A DNA stretch of 64,000 bases, from positions 3,570,416 to 3,634,415 of the forward strand of contig CAADRB010000004.1 in assembly GCA_900708905.1 (NCBI GenBank). The letters are read 5' to 3'. The notes beneath the pieces were generated by a model, which did not search any database, had not been told where the DNA came from, and was given only the letters and a program-made list of their open reading frames with translations. Below, one piece after another: positions 1-13,335 of this stretch. This DNA is from Hymenolepis diminuta (lineage: Eukaryota; Platyhelminthes; Cestoda; Cyclophyllidea; Hymenolepididae). The translations under genes were made by a program, and so were the position numbers. The stretch's first letter is position 1; every line of letters starts with the position of its first letter.

Positions 1-596
1 CAATAACAACAAGGTGATATTCAGGATATCCTACAAAATCCACACCTAGACCCATCTAGAAAGCCCCAGTCCAAAAATCCTTCTACACTACCATCAATAC
101 TATTGAACGACTCCACCAGACTCGGGTGCGAGTATTGACAATTGCATTTCTAACTCACTTTCTAATTATGGAATATGCTGTCAATCGTCGATAACGAAAT
201 AATAATCCGATTAGCAAACACTGCACAATTGTCGCATAGTTGGTAATAATCAAGCGAGTGAAGCACACCTTCTCACATATTTCCTCGGCCTTCACCATAC
301 TGATGGGTCTAGAACCCAACTGAAATGACCAAATACGCACCGAGAGCCGAGTTGATATTCGGCTGAACGAATATGTAAAACCATTGACCAAAGGCCTCCC
401 TTCCCACTTTCTTTTCAAATTTACAACACAATGCCCTCTGACCCACCCTCTCAGCGGTAGAAATATCACTCTACTACATAAGTCCTGCACTTTATACAAA
501 CGGATAGCTCTTGTCATGCAAAGAGTTAGGGGGCGTGACATGCAATGATATTTTATAAGGGAATAAGACAGGCGGTGGAGATGTTGTTCGGCCATA
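1..596. other. 3' flank of ZC3H15 with an uninterpreted minus-strand ORF
   Basis: This stretch lies downstream of the ZC3H15 stop codon (597-599). It should contain the 3' UTR, although no AATAAA or ATTAAA is visible on the minus strand within it. A 146-codon open frame runs on the minus strand from 595 to 155 in a different frame from ZC3H15. It is the longest open frame in the window that does not overlap a recognised exon. It matches no family I know, and its composition (rich in R, S, L and I) does not suggest a domain. It is most likely fortuitous. Confidence 0.3.
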
Positions 597-2359
597 TCAT
601 TCTTTCAACTCCAGGTCCTCGAGATTCTCTTCAAGTTCATCCAAGTCAGCATCATTGAAGAGGTCTTCGTCAATGACAAGGGTGTCTGAATGTAATAAAC
701 AGCGTTAGTTGTAAATAATAAAAAAAATAAAAATTCTACTTATATGGTATTAGTAGTGAAAGACGTACCCTTTTTGGAGGGGCCGGGTTGTTCACCATTC
801 TGCTCACCGGTCGCGATTACACTATCACCCGCTTCTAGAATGAACACATCGAATTATTAAATTAAATTCACATCATAGAAGTGGACTATTTAAACAGTGA
901 GGTTCTTCTCAGAGGCTTACTTGAAGAAACAAAGACTAATGCACTAACAGGTATGAATCCTACTAGCACATCTAACGGACTTCAAAAGTTCCCAATAAGT
1001 GACGGTCAATGGGGGATTTAAATCTAATACCCAATATATCCCTCCTCAGTCCCGAAGGAGGCCTGCGAAGCCATTCTAAACAAATAATTCTTCAATGAGA
1101 TTCGGAAATTTACAGGAAGCCTCAAGCAAAACTCTATTTTTCGATTGTCATTCTTTCGTTCTCGTCCCTGCTACGTTACTGCCTAACAGGCTAACTATAT
1201 GCAAGTAATATATAAACGCAGTCATGGTAGACAACCATTCTTATATAAGGTGATACATAACTCTGTATTAGGGCAACACAGGTGCACAATTTACCCTCAC
1301 ATTGGGGACGTTGTGAGGTAGCATTGTGAGGTAAATATTACGAAAAGCAGGAATCTATAAAAACTAGCCACACTTCAATTCCCGATTTAAGTGGAGTTAA
1401 GACACCTTGGAACTGGCACTCTACGGCCCCTCTTGTTGACCAGAATCAACCAACAAGGCTGGCCATTCACCTCACTGAATCCTTTCATCTTTCGACTTAA
1501 CAATCGACAACTGAATGCAATTGTTCAATAAGGATGACCTTCCTTAACTCAAGATACACTGACTAAACTCAACGTATCTCAAGAATTGCCAATAGAGTAA
1601 CTGCACTGTTGGTATCCAGTTACCAGCAAATGCTCTTCGCCTGACATAAGCTAGGCAAGATGGACCAATTTAAACATATGATGCAACCTATGAACGACAG
1701 CACGCACAGTAGGCACATGACTTAAATTTGCCAATGGCTTATTAATTAAGGAAAGGAACTCGAGCAAGAGTGGCGCGCATATCAAGACAAAGTGCCAATA
1801 TAGGAAGAAGGTGACAACAGTAAAAATACTCACCAATATTATCAGCAATATCAACAGCGAAAGCGTTGATATCAATGTCATGAACTTCAAACTCCTCCTA
1901 GCAAGACGAAATAAAACAGGAAATTTTATGTCCAAGTTTTAAGTACAGTCACCGCAATAGGGAGGTTCAAAGGGAGACTAACCTCGTTTTCATCTTGCTC
2001 CCGAAGACGAGAATCAGCAACGTCACCATCGATTTCCTCGCCCTCGTTAACAAAGTCGGGATTGAATTCGAACATTTCACGACCAGAGATCTGCAAACCG
2101 AAGATTCGCAATATTACCATGGTAATAAAGTAGATGGGAGATGGGATGGGGAAAACTTACACCAATAAGACGTCCTTGAGCAAAATTTGATTGTTTCTTT
2201 TTCTTTTCGAGCTCTCCAGCGGCAATCTTTTCTGCTCGCTAGAAGTTAAAGGAGAAAGAAATGAATAAAATATTTAGTAAATAAGCTCACTTTTCGCTTC
2301 TTCCATGCCAAGAAAGTTTCAGGAGTGACTTTGGTCTGATTCATTCCAAGAGCACGACG
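597..2359 (-). CDS. ZC3H15: ZC3H15 / DFRP1 homologue, C-terminal exons only (partial)
   Basis: Six minus-strand exons are joined by consistent GT-AG sites and phases: 2291-2359, 2161-2238, 1983-2090, 1834-1897, 769-834 and 597-685. They give 157 residues ending at TGA 597-599. The first exon reads RRALGMNQTKVTPETFLAWK. It is followed by a Lys/Glu-rich helix (RAEKIAAGELEKKKK), then ISGREMFEFNPDFVNEGEE, an acidic stretch, HDIDINAF, and the tail DEDLFNDADLDELEENLEDL. This order matches the C-terminal part of animal ZC3H15, whose human form has ALGxNxTK...FLAWKKRK, ISGREVFEFRPELVN and a DENLF...DLDELEEEL tail. The family binds and stabilises the DRG1 GTPase and associates with ribosomes in the cytoplasm. 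Introns here are 52, 70, 85, 936 and 83 nt. The N-terminal half with two CCCH zinc fingers was not found upstream, so the gene is partial, very widely split, or decayed. Confidence 0.85.
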
Positions 2360-5300
2360 CTATAACAAGAAAGTAGGATTAACGAAAGCTAGCTGCAATA
2401 ATAAATGCAAGGTAATTAAACTGGTAGTATTACCTCCGTTTCGATAAATTATTTGGAATATTATCATGACCATCGAGATTTCTCCTTGAGTGATATTTCT
2501 GGCAAATCTATAGCAAAAATGACAACAAATAGGTTTCTGTTGAGAATCATGCTCAGGCAATTCAGAGAAGCAGAATTCAAACATTTAGAGTGCCTTAAAT
2601 AGTGCAAGGTAATCGTATCTTTTGTTTAGCACTGAGACCATATATGTCAATTCCAGAAAGTATCATTTGGACTTCATCTAGTGATGTCATCATCGTCTTA
2701 TTCTCAGGTGCATAGAAAACCTGGAAGCCAAAAACTAGGTATTATTTCCCTTATAGAAGCCTTTTTTTAATATCTTGTGACTCTACTTATTGATGTGATT
2801 CAGGACCATTTTAAAAACAAAGCGAATAAATGCTACGTTCCTGATTGTAATATCAACCTGCCAGACTCCTTCTTTTGGTCATTATGGAATTGGGCATTTC
2901 TGTAAGAGGATTCAATTAGTGTCATCATGTTGCAGAAATTTCTCATACTTCTAATTACTCTCAGTTGACGAAACTGGATCCTCTTATCACTCAGTTCCAA
3001 ATTAATATCTCCGGAATCCAAATATTCAGCATAAATTTTTGACATCTGAATGAGTCTCAAAAAGATCCGATATCTTACTATACTTACCTTCTATAACCAG
3101 ATCAGTCGTCTCTTTCTTTAAAAAAACTCTTTTCGACCCCTAATATATGACCCTCGAGAGATCCTGCACACCACCCTCTCCCTTTCCTGTTTATGCGCGC
3201 GACCATTGTTAAGAGCGCAATTGGATTGCTGAAATTATTCCATGCAAAGGATTAATAGTACGATGAGCTCTTTATGTGCTTACCTATTGCACCATTTACA
3301 AATATTGTCAGGTTAAACCAAAAACAAGCAAGAGCAAGCTACGTAAGAGCATGAAAGAGTGACAATATGTTTAAATAAAATGTTTTTAAAGAAATGGGAA
3401 TTGAAATTATTGAGGAAAATAGTGTTCTTCAATAAGATGTCAGCTCTTAAACTGATTCGAGACCATCCAGAAACAGGAAAAATGCAAGTGAATACCTTTT
3501 AGTATGTAGAGGATAGTAGTCTGTCCGTTTTTTATTCGTCATATTATTACATCAATGTACCTCAATCTGTTCGGTATTGAGAAAACTTTAGGGATAAGAA
3601 AACATAATCCGATAACATGAAGACTATATTATAACTGGTTTGTAATCATAATTCCCTTTCGACCTCTGATGCCATACCGCCAGAAATAAGAAAAGCCTTG
3701 GCCAACCATCCTGTGGATTTGAGTTTCAGATATCTGTTAGGCGGTTGGAGAAGATGTTGACTTTCACCGGTTGTTTCTTGTATTCGTCCCCGGTGATGTA
3801 ATTTTAGTTGGGTCCAGGTGAAGTCGTGTCCGCCTATGAAGAGATTTTTTAATTTGGTTTGCGGAAAACATTCACAGACAGCTAGAAAGTACTAAAAGGT
3901 CTTTTTCAAATAAGAACTAAACTATAAATAGAATTAACGAACTTATTACATGCTTTACGCACAGCAATACAAAACATTCTTCAGTTTTAATTGTGAGAAT
4001 CAACTGAGATTTCAGAAAGTCCAATAAATAGTAAGGGGTAAGAGATCAAAAAAGGTGCTGAGAGCAACGTCAAAGTATCAAAGAATCTCAATTCGTTCCA
4101 TTTTTGGAATTGAGTTGCGCAATATCCACTTGACGGGTAGTTCACGGTCAAAAATTCTGACTTCATGATTCAGCCCCTGGATTGCAGCATATGCCCACCT
4201 ACAATGCCCAGTGCTTGCTGACTTGGCTTTTAACTCTGATGGTCCGTCTTGACACTTCAATTCATTATTCTAATGCTATTCGGCAGTTAACAGTAACAAT
4301 ATATCCAAACATTAAGTTGCCAGAGCTCGGTAAACTGATGGTAATTTAATTGTAAATTGACATTTTAAAACTAAAAGTTTAGATAATTAATGATGGCATC
4401 TAAATTTCCTTTTGTATTTAAAATTAATATTTAATCTTGGCACTCGACAAGTACGTGTGTAATGACTATCAATTGGATCAGCTGACCTACGAAAACTTAG
4501 GGACACCATGACCGATCACTGTGTTTAACAATTTGCTTCAGGAAAGGTGAATTAAGATAATTTTAGTGGTCTTCATCGGTCTTTTGGGCGATAATTTCAA
4601 TCCATATCACAGAACAGAGTGAGAGATCATATGATTGGGTGTTACAATTAAAGAAACTGAAACATGAAGATACAGATTCAATATTAAATCAGAGAATTTA
4701 TAAATGAGTACCAGAGTTCTCTTCAATGATAATAAAATTCACACAATAAAATCAAAGTCGATGATAACTATCAGAGAGTGAATGGAGCTAAGGGGAAAAT
4801 GCAAAGAAAGAATGGTAAGTAAAGCTGCTAACAGCAATAGGATGGAAGCGGTCTACTGACAAGTCGGCTTCCCTTTTAAAATTAAATCGCAAACTAAGCG
4901 GAATAAATATGGCTAACTGGGTGGCATTACAGCCATTTCAGAGAGATCAGAGGAAGAAATAACCAGATTCACAGACATTATTGCGCGAAACTTTTCTGAG
5001 CTTCGTCTATTGAAATTCAAATATGTGGCATCCGAAAATAAAACTGTGTGAATTACCTATAATTTTACTTTTGTAATAATCTATTTTCATACGGATATAC
5101 CATGTGCAATAATGGAGTATATATGACATGTATTAAATTTCGGATGTTTGTACTCACTATGATCTACGGTTCATATATAGCCACCGGACACTTAGATTCT
5201 CTACGTAACTGGACCACCACCACGAAGAGGCAGAACTGGAAATTAAAAAGACCGAAATATGTTAATGGCGTTAGGTTACTCGTATTGTACACTTTTTACA

Positions 5301-6411
5301 TAAACAACTGAAAGAAATAAGTTTAAATAGAAGGTCATTAAAGACGCAAGAATTATAAAGAGATGGGAAGTAATGATTATTAAACTGAACAAATACAATA
5401 TAACGGCTCAATTCGTAGATTTGATCACTTTTTCATTATAGTTGCTAAATCGATCGGAAGATGAGTACATAGAATGAGTAATATCTTGAACGTTTCTTTT
5501 ACGTCCTTATTCAATATTGGGGCCCCATAGATTGTTCAGAAGTGAGAGAGCTGTAAGAATTAAAAGCATTAGGTTATTTAAAGAAAAAATGTATTTCACA
5601 GTTTCTTGGCTTCGTCCATTTGTGGTTTCAAATCCAAGCGTTCTTTCCTATTTCTCCTTCATAAATGTTAGCATTTTATAGTAAGTAATTGAATTACTTA
5701 CAAATACGAATAGACCAAACGGAAAAAATAGGGAAAATTTGACTTGATCTTCCTTCTGTCTTATTTGCGAGATCGACCGGATAACGAGAGGAATGCCATC
5801 AAGTGTATGGGGTGTATAAATAACTTTACAATCTTTCGCGACCATACACTACAACAGGGAACCGGAGGATTTTCGGGTATGAGAGAATTGTAAGTTTGCG
5901 AACACCAAGGACCAAAGGTATTATGACTATGTAAAGATAAATGCCGTTCACAACTGGGAAAAATTAAGTCTGAATTGAGAGTAATTTCGAATTCAAACCC
6001 CCCATTGTAGATATTGCAGCCATGCCGTTTTGGTGGTTATGGCAGCTGTCCGCTAGTGAACAGACTCAAAGTTGCGAGCTTAAAACTGGGGAGCCAGTAT
6101 GATCCACGCTCTAATTTACAGGAAATGAAAAATTATATTGAAATATATTGTGTTTTGTTTTTGTTTTTATTTTAAACACTGGGTATTTTATAACTTAGCT
6201 AAAACAGTTATAATAAAAAATAACAATAATATCAATAATAAATTGGCAAACTACACAAAACACATGTAATTAATATTCGAAGAATTCAGTGTACTTTTCA
6301 TTCATAAGTATTAAATTCGAATTTGCAGATAGGCATTGATATTCACGTGAATCGTCAAAATAAATACATACACACGCATATATTTTTTTATTTTTATTTT
6401 TTATTTCAATC

Positions 6412-6429
6412 TATATATATATATATATT
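6412..6429. repeat. (TA)n microsatellite
   Basis: An uninterrupted TA dinucleotide run of about nine units lies in intergenic AT-rich DNA, just downstream of T-rich tracts. Confidence 0.9.
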
Positions 6430-9135
6430 AGATAATAAAATATACGTATGAAAGTGGGCTAAACATTTCAACAAATGACAAACTTTGATTGCACTTTAAG
6501 TGTGATTTTTATCAATGGAAGAATGTCTAATAATCAAAATTAATAATTTCATTAATAGCTTGCAAGTCAAAAAAAAAACATTTGATTCTTCACTGACGTG
6601 AACTATTTAAAGTACATAAATGCTTAACAATCTGCACAATTTTTATCTTCATTTTGATCTTGAGTTCACTCTGATTGGTCTAAAACGTTTCCCTTTTCAA
6701 TGTTTAAAATTGGAAGGCCACAGTTTTAGATTGGCTTATCTAATTTGATAATTTACACTTTTCTTTTCTATTTACAACTACGTAACGTCATAAGATGATG
6801 TTCTGTTTGATGGTACTACATGTAATCATGTTTTTCTATTTTTGACAAATTTGTTAATGGAAACATAACAGTTATTTATTCGTGTCACAAATTAAAATAG
6901 AATTTTTTTACTTTCAACATATTAATATGCTTATTTAGTTTTAAAAGTTTTTTGTTCATTATATCTTAAATAGGATTTTTTAAGTAGGGATTCTTTTACA
7001 CAGCCTTAATGGTATGAAGTCTGACACTATGATATCCACCCATTAGATATGTCTAGGCTACCGTTGACCCAAACCCGGATAAAAATACGATAGAAGCACA
7101 GTTACTCTCTAGACAGTTATCTTTAATGGGACAATATATGGGAGTAATAGAATTAACTATTGGGCCGATGGGAGATTGTCCAGACTATTTGTCTAGATAT
7201 GTGGGCCACTATGCAACTTATGTAGATCTGACTGATAGATCCCTGTGAGACCATCCAGGATGAGTTGCGCATCCTGCGACTTCGTGGCTTCCAATTAAGA
7301 ATGTTGGAAGATTTCAGAAGTTTTGCTTATTTTTTAAACATAATGGGTCTTATGGACTATTGATCAGTAATAATAAAAGTGGCAAAATTTAATTGATCGT
7401 GTATCAAAGAAGCCATTGTAAACGGACATGCATTTTGGACATTCCGTGAAAAAGGCGATGGTAACATTTAAGCGTCAAAATTGAAACTGCAGTTATTCTG
7501 TGTGATTTTCCTCCAGCAAGATAAATATTTTAGATTTCTGGGCTGTTCCCATAGTGTGATCACACAAATCTCAGTACTCGGCACATCATCTACCTACCTC
7601 ATAAATAAAAATTAATATCAAAGCAGTTACAGATTGGGATAAAGGAAGAAGTTAATCGGGAAAGTACCGTTAATGGAAATATTTAAAACTGAGTAAAACG
7701 CTCCGGTGGTTATAATTTATAAATGATATCGGTCTCTGCAGTTTAACAAATTTTATTTATTCTTCCTTGTTTTTGGCATTTAAATGAGGTACCTGCACCA
7801 TCTGACTCATAGGTTTGCTCTGTCTCTCTTTGTATTGCGTGCAAACAGACTCACACCTGATTGTCATTTGGTAATTTCTGATTGGGAGCTCAACCACACA
7901 ACTTCTTCATCGTACCTACATCGTGCCTGTCTACCACTGTCCGGATTGTCCTCTCTCAGTACTGACGCCTTCCTCTCTCCTGCCTTCATTCTCTCCCATA
8001 TCATTCATTTTCAATACACTGCTCTGCAACCCAAGTCTTGGTCTTCTCATTCGAGAAAGGCATTAATGTCATGGTAGGTTCTGGTTGGCATAAAGTGAGA
8101 AATTATTCGGATAACTACTAAGATTATGTTATTCTAGGTCAAAGTCTCAATCGAAATTAATATAAAATAACATCGGTCTCTTTATCTATCGGTGATCTTT
8201 ATCTATGCTTAATTATTTTTTACATTAAAAACTTTTTAACTTCTTAACTCGAACTATTTCGATGCATCCGTTCTCGATAGTTGATGTTGCCAGTGACCAT
8301 TTATGCTCAATCAACATTTTGTGGTAAATCAAAATAGAGACGTTTCAATAGTCTGAAATGACTCCAAATTGTTCTCTGTTTATCTTTAATATAAATACTG
8401 ATCTTTTTGACGGTTTTAAACATAATTACATTTATTGACACAATCACGCTATAATTTTATTAACATGTTCAGTTAATAAATTTTTCATTTTGAACAAGTT
8501 TTAAATTTCCCTCTGAAAAAATCTAATTGATGGCTACTTGTTAACTACAAATTTTGATGTTTTTGAATTGCTCCGTAGACAAATTACATCTATCAAATCA
8601 CACATTTTCTCATTTTATTAACAAAGTCTATTAAAGAGACTTCTATTATTGCATTCACATTTTTAAAACTTTTTTGTTTAATGGAAGAACCATTAAGAAG
8701 AATTGATTATCCTCTTGATTGTTCTCTTAAGTTTTATAAAAAATCTGAACCCATCGACATTAGAGAGTTACTTTTATGGTTCGCAAATTTTAAAATGATT
8801 AATTTAGTTTTTGCATAAGCACTTCTGAGCATTTTTCGGATTCAATTCAATTTTTGTAAGAAATCGGTTTCATGCAAAGTAGACAAAGCGATAAATTGTG
8901 AATATTTTACTTATTATGTGATCAGATTTCCAAAAATGATCCAACTGCTCTACCACAACCATGCTGTTTTTTGTTGGAGCCTTAGTTACATTAGTTCCAG
9001 TAGAAATAAGAGGTACCTATATTTTCAGATACTCAATTTAGAAGTTTTGAAATTTTCGTTTAGAAATCACTGTGTAAATTGAAATCAAGAAAACGTTGAA
9101 GCTTTTAGACCAAAAGTTAATATTTAAAATGATCA

Positions 9136-9172
9136 TCTCGGCATCAATTCATGTCTTAAATTGATGCCGAGA
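9136..9172. repeat. Perfect 14-bp inverted repeat with 9-nt loop
   Basis: The arms TCTCGGCATCAATT (9136-9149) and AATTGATGCCGAGA (9159-9172) are exact reverse complements around a 9-nt spacer. The arms are more GC-rich than the surroundings. The stem is too short for a typical microRNA precursor and has no T-run that would suggest a pol III terminator. It could be the trace of a small inverted duplication or of a mobile element end. Confidence 0.8.
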
Positions 9173-11491
9173 GTGTCACTCTACACCAGTTCTCTTATTT
9201 TAGCGAAAAATGGGGTGAACTGGGGGTAGGGCATAAAATATAGAAATATAGCACTTCCTAACTAATTCAATTTAAGTAACTTTGCTGGAAATTCTGGGAA
9301 ATTTAGCAGTGAGATTTCCAATCGCACCATAAAGCTAAATCCTTAGGCTAAAATGCGATCATAATTTATTTAAATGAGAAAAATGTAAATTTCCAAAGTC
9401 CTCTTAGCAAAAAATTTCATTTAAGGTGCTTTTAGTACATGAATAACCTCTGCTTATTTTTTAAATGCTTTTCGGAATAAGATGGAAAGTCATTTTATCA
9501 ATATATGGCATCCCATTACGTAATCTGTGATATTTAAAGCTCATTCATAACGTCCTTTTTATACAAAGATCAACTGGTGCTGTAGCAAAAATATGTTCTC
9601 AAAGAAAATGGCATGGCTCTGATTGAAAAATTGGTAGGAGATGAGATCTGCTCAGTGATAATTATGTTGCTGCGAGTTCATTTTTTAGGGAAAACATTCA
9701 TTTCATGCACCGACGGTTTATCGATTTCGGATAAATGGCCAGGGTGTTGGTGGGTGGTCCTTCTAGAAGCTGCCAATTTTCCATTCGCGTATAGCCAGCA
9801 CAATATTTACGCATCTTCGATTTATCGATTTTGCAAAATGCGCTGCCTGAATTCAACTCACACGCAATGAGCTAAAAATGCCGAAAACTTACCCAATACC
9901 GAATTCAACCAGAAAATAAAAGGAACACAAGTGTTCTAAAATGAGAAACTTAAAGAATTATATAGCATTCATTACTTTATTATTGTAAAATATTTTATTG
10001 GTTATTGTAGTTACCCAACTAAATGTTTCACCTTGATCACGTAAAATGATGTCTAACTGAAAACTTTACTTCTAAGGTTTATCGGTATACGTCTTGCGTA
10101 ATATTTTAATTGATTTAACCGCACATGGTCAAGTTTACTAACTCGAATCAAGAGTTTGCAAGTAAGTATATAGTATATAAACTTGGGCGGATTAAACATT
10201 CTTAAAGTGTGTCGACCATCTGAAGTTCTCTAATTTTATCTTCAGGTTTCATCTCTAATTGTCACGAGATTACTCAAAATTGCCATTGAAATGGATGGAT
10301 AATTCAGATACGTGTTTTCTGATTTGAGTTGAAAATAGACTAAAAAGTTGCATCAAATACTATGCTGCCTATAAAAATGTCATTCCTGATGAACTAATCC
10401 GCTGGCCCATGTCAATTTTCAAGAACCCCTCATTGATTGTACATGATGGAGATGATTTACACAGGCACCAATTTTCTCAAATTAATCAAATACATCTTAC
10501 TAGAAGCTTAAACTCACTCATTTATTAAATTTCTAAAATTGGATATACATTTAATACATTTTCAATTTCAAGTGGTTGGGTAAATATCAAAAGAAAAACT
10601 TAAGGCCTAATCGTCATTTGTGGCTGAAGCACCTAGTCAATCACGTATCCTATCACATGGCTATTGAGAGGCATAGCATGAGGTATAAGATGGTAGCTGA
10701 GAAGGCGGGTAGGCTTAATCGCTACCACAGGGATCGGGTCTGAAGTCAGCATACAAATTTTTCCAGGCTACTCTGTCTAGTTTTCTGCATTTCTGCTTTC
10801 TCAATATCTCATCTAGGTACGTATTTGCAACAAATTTGCTTCTATTACTCTTCTGAAAACATGTATTCGGTAATGACATTTACGGGGCTGGTTGATTGAT
10901 TATGTGGGTAGGAAGGGTTTCGTACGCAGAATTTTAGTCCCTTGTTATTTTTTCCCGAGTTTTTCGTGTATAGTGTTTGTTTCGAAGTCAGAATTTCTCT
11001 ATTTGTTTGGTTTTTGATATTGCTTCATATAGGAGTTTCTTTTCACATGCCGGCACTTTGTACGTCAATTTTTCAGAGCTCTTAGCTGTTCGTATGTCGA
11101 GTTTTTAGTTATTTTTCTATCCTTCTCATCTGTTTTAATTAGATTTGGCATGAAAGATTTTCTTAATTTATTGTGATTCTCGCAGTTTATAAATCTTTCA
11201 AGGATGAGGAGTTTTGGGTTCCTAAGTAGTAATCATGTTCTCTTCTCTCCTTCTCCCCCTCCATTGTGATTGAATTTTTGACAAAAAAATAGTGTTTTTT
11301 GCCAATTTCGAAATAAAGCTAGGAATCCTTCAAAGATTTAGGTTTGTCTTTTCTTATTCTATTTCTTATTTCGAGCATATCCTTCTAAGTATTTCATAGC
11401 TGTGGATAGTGGGAGAGGGAAAAGGAGGTTTCAGGGGGTTCTGTTTCCGATAGTTTAAGTTATAGTTGTCGGAAGCCTTTAGAATTTTGTA

Positions 11492-12390
11492 GTGAACTTT
11501 CTTTCCTTTCCTCTTTATCTCTCTTTCTTTGGCTTTCAAACTAATGGTAGAATTGAACAACTTCGGAAAAAAAATCCACTTTCTGGGGAATGTCCCACCG
11601 ATGATTTCAATACTTCAGAACTCCAGCTCACATCAAGCAATAAATTTCTTAGAATTCCATTGCTCTTGATGCACCTTTCCGCGTGAACGACATTACAAGC
11701 CAAAAATTGCGATGCTCTTGGTGCCATCGGAAAATCATTCAGAACAGCCAACGAAGACCTCTAGCTCATCATCCTAAAGCTCTTCGAGAAGTCTGAATCA
11801 CAGCCAGACAAGTTGCATGTAACTAAATAATATAATCAATGAAGTTATGGTGTAGCTCTGTAATATCATTGGTTCCTTCCTAATGTTAATATGTGTTGTG
11901 ATCAAATCCGCCAGGTTTTGCATGCGCACTCCATTTGAGCTCTGTGGTTGGCGGTATTCTATGTTCTATTGACTTTAGAATCATTGTTCTCATCTTTCTT
12001 AGCACCATTAATTAAACCATTTACGAAAGGACAATGGAAGAGCAGCAATTCGGAATACGTGATGAGTAATATAACACACTATATATTGGCTGTTGTGCAT
12101 TGCAGAGAATTCCAAGGCTGAAGGCAAAGGTGGCGATCAATACGATATAGGCGATTTAGACAAATCCGCGTCCATGATGCATGTTAATCAGGACGACTTT
12201 CCTTCTTTCCCTCTCATTGAAATCATCCCTCTAACTATTTCCCCTATTATTAGACATAACGTTACACGTCTATTGGAGATTTATACATACATCTGTCGGT
12301 AAACACGTTTTCAGGAGAACTAAAGTCTCGTTCCAAATGGACCGCCAACATCGCAGGGTTGAAGATAAGAATGAGATATCCACAAGTAAA
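11492..12390 (+). other. Coding-like blocks, unassigned
   Basis: Three GC-richer blocks preceded by plausible splice acceptors are open on the plus strand. Block 11653-11796 reads NSIALDAPFRVND...SQKLRCSWCHRK and ends at a stop after 47 codons. Block 12106-12240 reads NSKAEGKGGDQYDIGDLDKS. Block 12314 onwards reads RTKVSFQMDRQHRRVEDKN and is followed by a GTAAAT donor. Other frames of the first block are also open, including the minus strand, so it may simply be stop-poor. No family is recognised, and phases between blocks were not made to agree. This could be a fast-evolving gene, a transposon relic or chance. Confidence 0.2.
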
Positions 12391-13335
12391 TTCCTTTGAA
12401 TTTTTCACATACTGAGAGGGGAATTAATTGTTATTTTCTAAGATAAAAATATTTTAAACTGGTCTTATATGAGAAAATACATTTAGAAATTGCAAGAGAG
12501 ACGCTTTTAAGATTCATCCCTCAAGATGCATAAAAAGATGAAAACGCCGGCCAAAATCCTTTTCACAGATTTCAAATTTGAATGACAGCAAATCCACACA
12601 TCGATTTCTATCCACTGGGTGTTTTTAACTTAAGTGTTTGACTTATCACTTGCATCAGAGAAATACTCTCCATGCAACTTGATTTTATTCCAATTTAATG
12701 ATTTTATTTTGAAGGATGAATCTCTCAGCATCCCCGAAATTTCTATCCTACATCATAACTAATCACTAAAATTTAATTATCTCGTCCTCATAGTGATGTG
12801 TGTAATTGTTAACCTTAATATGATCGAAATAAGCTAAGTGTACCACGGATGATAGTTGCAGAGACAGTTTCACTCGGCGATGTTTCGGAACCAGTCATGT
12901 TCATGCTATCCCTTCTTTTTTTACAACCGTCTCGTCCAATTTGAAGCACACATGCGTCCTCGTTCAAGTGACTAATATAAATAGCTCTTCAAAAACACTG
13001 ACTATAGCTTGTCAGACATATCCTCCTTCGCTGCCTTCTAATTCCCCCTATTCCTCAATTCTCTCGAACCCTTTTAGAAGTTTCTATTGAAGTTGGTTCA
13101 GTACATCTTGGTTTTCTGTTTCATAATTGTTGTTAGCCTCTTACTCAAATCGCAACGATTTAAAAAAATTGAAAAATAACTGAAATTTCTGAATAGATTT
13201 ACAGTTTCTCTCTTTCCGTAACTTGGTCAAAGGTCCCCTTCTGCTCTCCTTCTCGTCTTATATAACTTTCTTTAATCTCGCGTTGCAAGGAATATGTCTC
13301 GAAGTTAGCTGCTAATAGCTCACCATTCAAAAAAT

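Larger units (their letters stand above)
2360..11490. other. Long AT-rich region without a recognisable gene
   Basis: No exon of a known family could be assigned here on either strand. If ZC3H15 is complete, its 5' exons should lie within this stretch or further right on the minus strand. Two minus-strand frames look mildly protein-like: 4078-4260, and a frame ending near 2596 that contains SLDEVQMILSGIDIYGL. Neither has support beyond openness. A CT-rich block at about 7790-8060 ends in a motif resembling the 3' end of repeat family R1. A TA microsatellite and a hairpin are listed separately. Confidence 0.4.

Noticed and set aside
2596..2760. Minus-strand frame with SLDEVQMILSGIDIYGL as a separate terminal exon
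   Set aside because: Open frames of this length are expected by chance in the window; phases do not join it to the neighbouring open frame at 2833-3060, and no family matches.
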